Source: Acholeplasmataceae bacterium UBA6190
GTDB lineage: Bacteria; Bacillota_I; Bacilli_A; Acholeplasmatales; Acholeplasmataceae
Length of the DNA: 9,151 nucleotides
Assembly (NCBI GenBank): GCA_002422045.1
Contig: DITG01000030.1
Location: 1 to 9,151, forward strand
Direction: 5' to 3'
Under the pieces are notes generated by a model that was given only the letters and a program-made list of their open reading frames with translations, did not search any database and had not been told where the DNA came from. Each line of letters begins with the position of its first letter. Position 1 is the stretch's first letter. The position numbers and the translations under genes were made by a program. Shown here in pieces: positions 5,766 to 9,151 of the stretch.

Positions 5766-5779
5766 TGTAAGCGTTTTAA
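5766..5779 (+). promoter_or_regulatory. cre-like element just after the glmS transcription start
   Basis: TGTAAGCGTTTTAA matches the cre pattern TGNAARCGNWWWCA at the first 12 of 14 positions. It lies a few bases downstream of the predicted glmS start, where a bound CcpA-like protein would block initiation or early elongation. Its first eight bases, TGTAAGCG, are identical to those of the element at 4229-4236. Confidence 0.32.
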
Positions 5780-5809
5780 ATGGAATAGGCACACATCGTA
5801 TTTGGCACC

Positions 5810-5815
5810 GGAGGG
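5810..5815 (+). promoter_or_regulatory. Ribosome binding site that fixes the glmS start
   Basis: GGAGGG lies 4 bases before the ATG at 5820-5822. An in-frame TTG at 5802 would place this site inside the coding region and would add six residues absent from the family, so the ATG is the true start. Confidence 0.85.
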
Positions 5816-5819
5816 AAAC

Positions 5820-6224
5820 ATGAAATCAATCGTTATTGGCGTTATTGGAGCTGACGTTCATGCTGTCGGCAATAGAATCATCGAGTATACGTTAACCCGT
5901 GAAGGCTATAATGTCGTCAACGTCGGCGTGTTATCGTCACAAGAAGATTTTATTAATGCAGCGATCGAAACGTCGGCTCGTTTAATTATGGTATCTTCGC
6001 TTTATGGTCATGGGGAACTCGATTGCAGAGGTATGCGTGAAAAGTGTATCGAAGCCGGATTATCAGATGTTTTGCTCTATGTAGGTGGCAATATCGTTGT
6101 CGGCAAACAAAATTTCGCCGAAGTTGAAAAAAGATTCAAAGACATGGGGTTCGATCGCGTCTACCCACCGGGTACTACCATTGACGATGTCTTAGAAACC
6201 ATCAAAGCTGACCTTGGAGCCTAA
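5820..6224 (+). CDS. glmS: Glutamate mutase sigma (S) subunit, coenzyme B12-binding
   Basis: A 134-residue cobalamin-binding subunit of glutamate mutase (methylaspartate mutase), known as MutS or GlmS in clostridia and unrelated to the mismatch-repair protein of the same name. The B12 signature DxHxxG is complete (Asp12, His14, Gly17); His14 is the residue expected to ligate cobalt in the base-off/His-on mode. Further family marks are VSSLYGHGE (58-66), where the nucleotide tail of the cofactor binds, and YVGGNIVVGK (87-96). Length agrees with the roughly 137-residue family. The subunit pairs with GlmE to form the active heterotetramer that interconverts L-glutamate and threo-3-methylaspartate by a radical mechanism. 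It heads the operon; the next gene begins one base after its stop. Confidence 0.96.
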   Translation: MKSIVIGVIGADVHAVGNRIIEYTLTREGYNVVNVGVLSSQEDFINAAIETSARLIMVSSLYGHGELDCRGMREKCIEAGLSDVLLYVGGNIVVGKQNFAEVEKRFKDMGFDRVYPPGTTIDDVLETIKADLGA

Positions 6225-6225
6225 G

Positions 6226-7608
6226 ATGAGGAATTATCTATTGGTCGATTTCGGATCGACATTCACCAAATTGACCGCTGTCGATCTCGTGAATCAAGAT
6301 ATCATCGCGACATCCAAAGCCATCACAACGGTGGATTCCAATATCATCCTCGGCTATGAAACTGCTTTGGAAAAATTGGTCACAACCATTGGACACCCCA
6401 TCCATTTTGATCGAGTCGTTGCTTGTTCTTCAGCTGCTGGCGGTCTCAAGATGGCAGCCATCGGTTTGGTGGAAGAATTGACGACAGAGGCAGCCAAGCG
6501 TGTTTGTCTGGGTGCTGGAGCAAAAGTCGAACTTGTACTTTCACACAACATCAACAACGCTGAGGTCCAGAGCATTTTGGATCATCAGATTGACATTGTC
6601 TTGTTGGCTGGCGGAGCAAACGGTGGCAACAGGGAATGTGTCATACACAATGCTAAACAACTTGCCAAATCATCGGTGACTGCGCCGATTGTTTTTGCGG
6701 GAAATAAGGATGCTGCAGATGAAATCCATGAGATTTTGTCAGCTGGACACAAAACGTTTTATATTTGCGAGAATGTCATGCCACGTCTTAATGTTTTAAA
6801 CATTGATAGTGCCAAAGATACCATCAAAGATATCTTCGTCAAGAACATCATTGAAGCCAAAGGCATTAAAAAAGTTGAGCAGATCATCGACCGTGTGGTC
6901 TTACCGACCCCCAATGCTGTACTCATGGCGGCTGAACTGCTTTCCAAAGGGTTCGGTGATCAAGTTGGATTGGGTGATCTCATGATGGTCGATCTCGGTG
7001 GAGCAACCACCGATGTTTATTCTATGGCCAAAGGATTACCCACACAGATGAATGCAATGCTTTCCGGACTTGAAGAACCCTTTGCGAAACGCACCGTCGA
7101 AGGTGATCTGGGTATGCGTTATTCGGCTTTAGGTGTCTTGCAATCGATGACTGCTTCTGAAATCAGTCACTGGAACAAATTAGGCATCGATATCGAAAGT
7201 GAAACCAAAAAGAGATATCAAAATATTGAATTCATCCCGACGACTGATCATGATTTCAAGGTTGAGGAAATCATTGCAGGCAAATGTATCGACACTGCGA
7301 TGACAAGACATGTCGGCACTCTCAAAAGCGTCTACACTCCGATGGGGATGATGTATTCGCAGGTCGGTAAGGATTTATCAAAGACCAAATACTTCATCGG
7401 TACCGGTGGCGTTGTGATTTCAAGCAAGGATCCTGTTGCCATGCTGAAACATGCAACACAAATAGAATCCAAACCGATGGAACTGAGACCCCACCATCCA
7501 GAGTTTCTCCTGGATCAAGACTATATACTATCTGCCATGGGTTTATTGTCCATGGATTACCCCGAAATCGCATTTATCATCATGAAAAAACGAATCATCC
7601 ACCTCTAG
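6226..7608 (+). CDS. glmL: Glutamate mutase reactivating factor (ASKHA ATPase MutL/GlmL)
   Basis: A 460-residue protein of the MutL/GlmL family (not the mismatch-repair MutL), close to the usual 460 residues. It has the actin/Hsp70-like ATPase fold: phosphate-1 motif DFGSTFTK (8-15), phosphate-2 motif DLGGATTD (256-263) and an adenosine-site GTGG (392-395), with LLAGGANGG at 126-134. By family knowledge it is the ATP-dependent chaperone that exchanges damaged cobalamin on glutamate mutase for fresh adenosylcobalamin. The ATG at 6226 lies one base after the glmS stop, with GGAG inside the glmS end 7 bases upstream. An in-frame TTG at 6214 would overlap glmS and destroy that spacing, so it was rejected. 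Placement between the two mutase subunit genes is the gene order known from Clostridium tetanomorphum. Confidence 0.95.
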   Translation: MRNYLLVDFGSTFTKLTAVDLVNQDIIATSKAITTVDSNIILGYETALEKLVTTIGHPIHFDRVVACSSAAGGLKMAAIGLVEELTTEAAKRVCLGAGAKVELVLSHNINNAEVQSILDHQIDIVLLAGGANGGNRECVIHNAKQLAKSSVTAPIVFAGNKDAADEIHEILSAGHKTFYICENVMPRLNVLNIDSAKDTIKDIFVKNIIEAKGIKKVEQIIDRVVLPTPNAVLMAAELLSKGFGDQVGLGDLMMVDLGGATTDVYSMAKGLPTQMNAMLSGLEEPFAKRTVEGDLGMRYSALGVLQSMTASEISHWNKLGIDIESETKKRYQNIEFIPTTDHDFKVEEIIAGKCIDTAMTRHVGTLKSVYTPMGMMYSQVGKDLSKTKYFIGTGGVVISSKDPVAMLKHATQIESKPMELRPHHPEFLLDQDYILSAMGLLSMDYPEIAFIIMKKRIIHL

Positions 7609-7618
7609 GAGAAAACAT

Positions 7619-9085
7619 ATGCTAGTTGTCAACAAAAAATGGACTTTGGAGAAATTTCTGGAAGTCAGAAAAGAAGTGCTTGCATCCTGGCCAACAGGAT
7701 CAGATCCACTACTCGATTTGGATACTGCCATCGAGACCTTGAAGAAAGTTCCACCGTATAAGAATTTCGCAGCCAAACTCGTCGAAGCTAAAAAACAGGG
7801 ACGTACACTCATTCAGCCACGTGCAGGTGTTGCACTGCTGAATGAACACATCGATCTGATGCGTCATTTGGAAAAAGCGGGTGCAGATTTTTTACCTGCA
7901 ACCATCGATTCATACACCAGACACAATCGTTATCAGGAAGCTGAAGAAGGTATCAGAGTCTCTCAGCGTGAAGGCAGATCCATGCTCAACGGATTCCCAG
8001 CCGTCAATCACGGTGTGAAAGCTTGCAAAGAAGTCCTAGATTCCGTCAACCTACCCGTTCAAGCCAGACATGGCACCCCAGATGGCAGATTATTAGCCGA
8101 AATCACGCATGCTGCCGGATGGACTTCCAATGAAGGTGGCGGCATATCTTATAACTTGCCTTATGCAAAAAACATCTCGATTGCTGATTCGATTTATTAC
8201 TGGCAATATTGTGATAGGCTCGTTGGTTTCTACGAAGATCACGGCATTCATATCAACAGAGAGCCTTTTGGTCCTTTGACTGGTACCTTGGTTCCACCAT
8301 CGATAGCGATTGCGATTGGTATCATCGAAGCCTTACTCGCTGCCGAACAAGGTGTGAAAAACATCACTGTCGGCTACGGACAATGTGGCAATGTCATTCA
8401 AGACGTCGCATCCATCCAGATGCTTCAGGAACTAACCGATGAGTATTTGAAAAAGAACAACTATGAGGTCTTTGTCACAACCGTCTTCCATCAATGGATG
8501 GGAGGATTCCCTCAGGATGAAGCGAAAGCTGCTGGACTGATTGCAATGGCATCAACTGTCGCTGCACTAGCAGGCGCTACCAAAATGATCACCAAGACCC
8601 CTTATGAATCGATTGGTGTGCCCACCAAAGAAATCAATGCCTATGGCATCAGAACGTCCAAGATGGTGGTCTCACTGTTGAAAGACCAGAAAATGCCATC
8701 TTCAGCACAACTTCAAATCGAAAAAGAACAAATCAGACGTGAAGTGAATAGTATGCTATCAACAGTCTATGAACTCGGTCAAGGTGATTTGGCTCAAGGC
8801 ACCATCAAAGCATTCGAACTGGGAGTCATCGATGTACCGTTTGCACCTTCAAAACAGAATCTAAACAAAGTCTTACCTGCAAGAGATAACGAAGGATGTG
8901 TCAGAATCCTTGAGTTCGGAAATCTCGGCATGACACCAGAAATCAAAGAATTTCACAAAGCTAAACTAGAAGAAAGGGCTAAAGCCGAAGGCAGACCTAT
9001 CACATTCCAAATGACCGTAGATGACATTTATGCGGTATCCAATGGAGAACTGATCGGAAGACCAGCACAGACTGCAAGACGATAA
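7619..9085 (+). CDS. glmE: Glutamate mutase epsilon (E) subunit, catalytic
   Basis: A 488-residue TIM-barrel catalytic subunit of glutamate mutase; the clostridial proteins are about 483-485. Residues that position the substrate are conserved: the arginine claw appears as Arg68 (QPRAG), Arg101 (SYTRHNRY) and Arg150 (QARHG), with Glu172 (NEGGG) for the amino group and Tyr178 and Tyr182 (SYNLPY) nearby. Other highly conserved blocks include FGPLTGTLVPPS (267-278) and VGYGQCGN (254 region onwards, following the FGPLTG block in sequence order by eye). The protein dimerises and binds two GlmS subunits with adenosylcobalamin between them. The ATG at 7619 has TAGGAG, formed by the glmL stop and the following bases, 7 bases upstream. 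The mal gene follows after one base, giving the product 3-methylaspartate straight to the next enzyme of the pathway. Confidence 0.96.
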   Translation: MLVVNKKWTLEKFLEVRKEVLASWPTGSDPLLDLDTAIETLKKVPPYKNFAAKLVEAKKQGRTLIQPRAGVALLNEHIDLMRHLEKAGADFLPATIDSYTRHNRYQEAEEGIRVSQREGRSMLNGFPAVNHGVKACKEVLDSVNLPVQARHGTPDGRLLAEITHAAGWTSNEGGGISYNLPYAKNISIADSIYYWQYCDRLVGFYEDHGIHINREPFGPLTGTLVPPSIAIAIGIIEALLAAEQGVKNITVGYGQCGNVIQDVASIQMLQELTDEYLKKNNYEVFVTTVFHQWMGGFPQDEAKAAGLIAMASTVAALAGATKMITKTPYESIGVPTKEINAYGIRTSKMVVSLLKDQKMPSSAQLQIEKEQIRREVNSMLSTVYELGQGDLAQGTIKAFELGVIDVPFAPSKQNLNKVLPARDNEGCVRILEFGNLGMTPEIKEFHKAKLEERAKAEGRPITFQMTVDDIYAVSNGELIGRPAQTARR

Positions 9086-9086
9086 T

Positions 9087-9151
9087 ATGAAAATCACACA
9101 CGTACTTCTTTCCAAAAGTTATACAGGTTTTTATTTTGACGATCAAAAAGC
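9087..9151 (+). CDS. mal: Methylaspartate ammonia-lyase, N-terminal fragment
   Basis: The last 65 bases encode the first 21 residues, MKITHVLLSKSYTGFYFDDQ followed by K, and the gene leaves the window. The TGFYFDDQ segment is the distinctive N-terminus of 3-methylaspartase from Clostridium tetanomorphum and relatives, a member of the enolase superfamily. It removes ammonia from threo-3-methylaspartate to give mesaconate, directly after glutamate mutase. The ATG lies one base after the glmE stop (TAATATG) and has no recognisable ribosome site of its own; the nearest GGAAG is more than 20 bases upstream inside glmE. Its translation is therefore probably coupled to glmE by re-initiation. The active-site residues lie outside the window. 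Confidence 0.88.
   Translation, partial: MKITHVLLSKSYTGFYFDDQK

Noticed and set aside
5757..5819. Possible cobalamin riboswitch controlling the B12-dependent mutase operon.
   Set aside because: The leader is only about 57 bases, with no B12-box sequence and no strong hairpin; a cobalamin riboswitch needs far more sequence.
5802..5819. Extended glmS start at an in-frame TTG.
   Set aside because: It would put the GGAGGG ribosome site inside the gene and add residues ahead of the conserved N-terminus; the ATG at 5820 is clearly better.
6214..6225. Extended glmL start at an in-frame TTG overlapping glmS.
   Set aside because: The TTG is part of the ribosome site region for the ATG at 6226, and the MutL family begins at that ATG.
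5820..7608. The names MutS and MutL could suggest DNA mismatch repair.
   Set aside because: The proteins are a 134-residue B12-binding subunit and an ASKHA ATPase of glutamate mutase; neither has mismatch-repair motifs.

Overview
The window holds ten genes, two of them cut by the window ends, packed with almost no spare DNA; the longest gene-free stretch is about 150 bases. Every coding region except the rightmost operon lies on the minus strand. Short Shine-Dalgarno-spaced genes, AT-rich sigma-A-type promoters and the gene families point to an anaerobic, amino-acid-fermenting member of the Bacillota or a related lineage. TGA is used as a normal stop (the Nudix gene ends in TGA), so this is not a Mycoplasma-type code. 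I cannot fix the genus.

Layout from left to right. (1) At 1-1141, minus strand: the start of kbl (2-amino-3-ketobutyrate CoA ligase, partial) and complete tdh (threonine 3-dehydrogenase), transcribed tdh then kbl. Together they turn threonine into glycine and acetyl-CoA. (2) At 1233-4158, minus strand: an apparent three-gene operon transcribed as membrane M28 peptidase, Nudix hydrolase (ADP-ribose pyrophosphatase type), then a PlsC-type acyltransferase with a zinc ribbon and an unrecognised C-terminal region. (3) At 4264-5666, minus strand: alpha and beta subunits of a class I iron-sulfur hydratase of the fumarase family, ended by a clear intrinsic terminator at 4243-4263. (4) At 5820-9151, plus strand: the glutamate mutase operon glmS, glmL, glmE, followed by the first 21 codons of methylaspartate ammonia-lyase (mal), cut by the window end.

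Regions 3 and 4 are divergent from one control region of about 150 bases and make biochemical sense together. Glutamate mutase (coenzyme B12 dependent; GlmL is its reactivating factor) converts glutamate to 3-methylaspartate, and Mal removes ammonia to give mesaconate. The two-subunit hydratase is then best read as mesaconase, giving citramalate, rather than as a housekeeping fumarase. This is the methylaspartate route of glutamate fermentation known from Clostridium tetanomorphum. Citramalate lyase is not in the window and would be expected nearby.

The shared control region has an extended -10 promoter for the hydratase, a promoter for glmS, a 16-base perfect inverted repeat over the glmS -10 box, and two degenerate cre-like elements. 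A similar cre-like element sits on the peptidase promoter. No cobalamin riboswitch was seen. I found no CRISPR, insertion sequence, tRNA, rRNA, phage or defence gene. The window looks like ordinary, well-organised metabolic chromosome; its most useful points are the mesaconase reassignment, the divergent control region, and two membrane/lipid-related proteins with unusual architecture.
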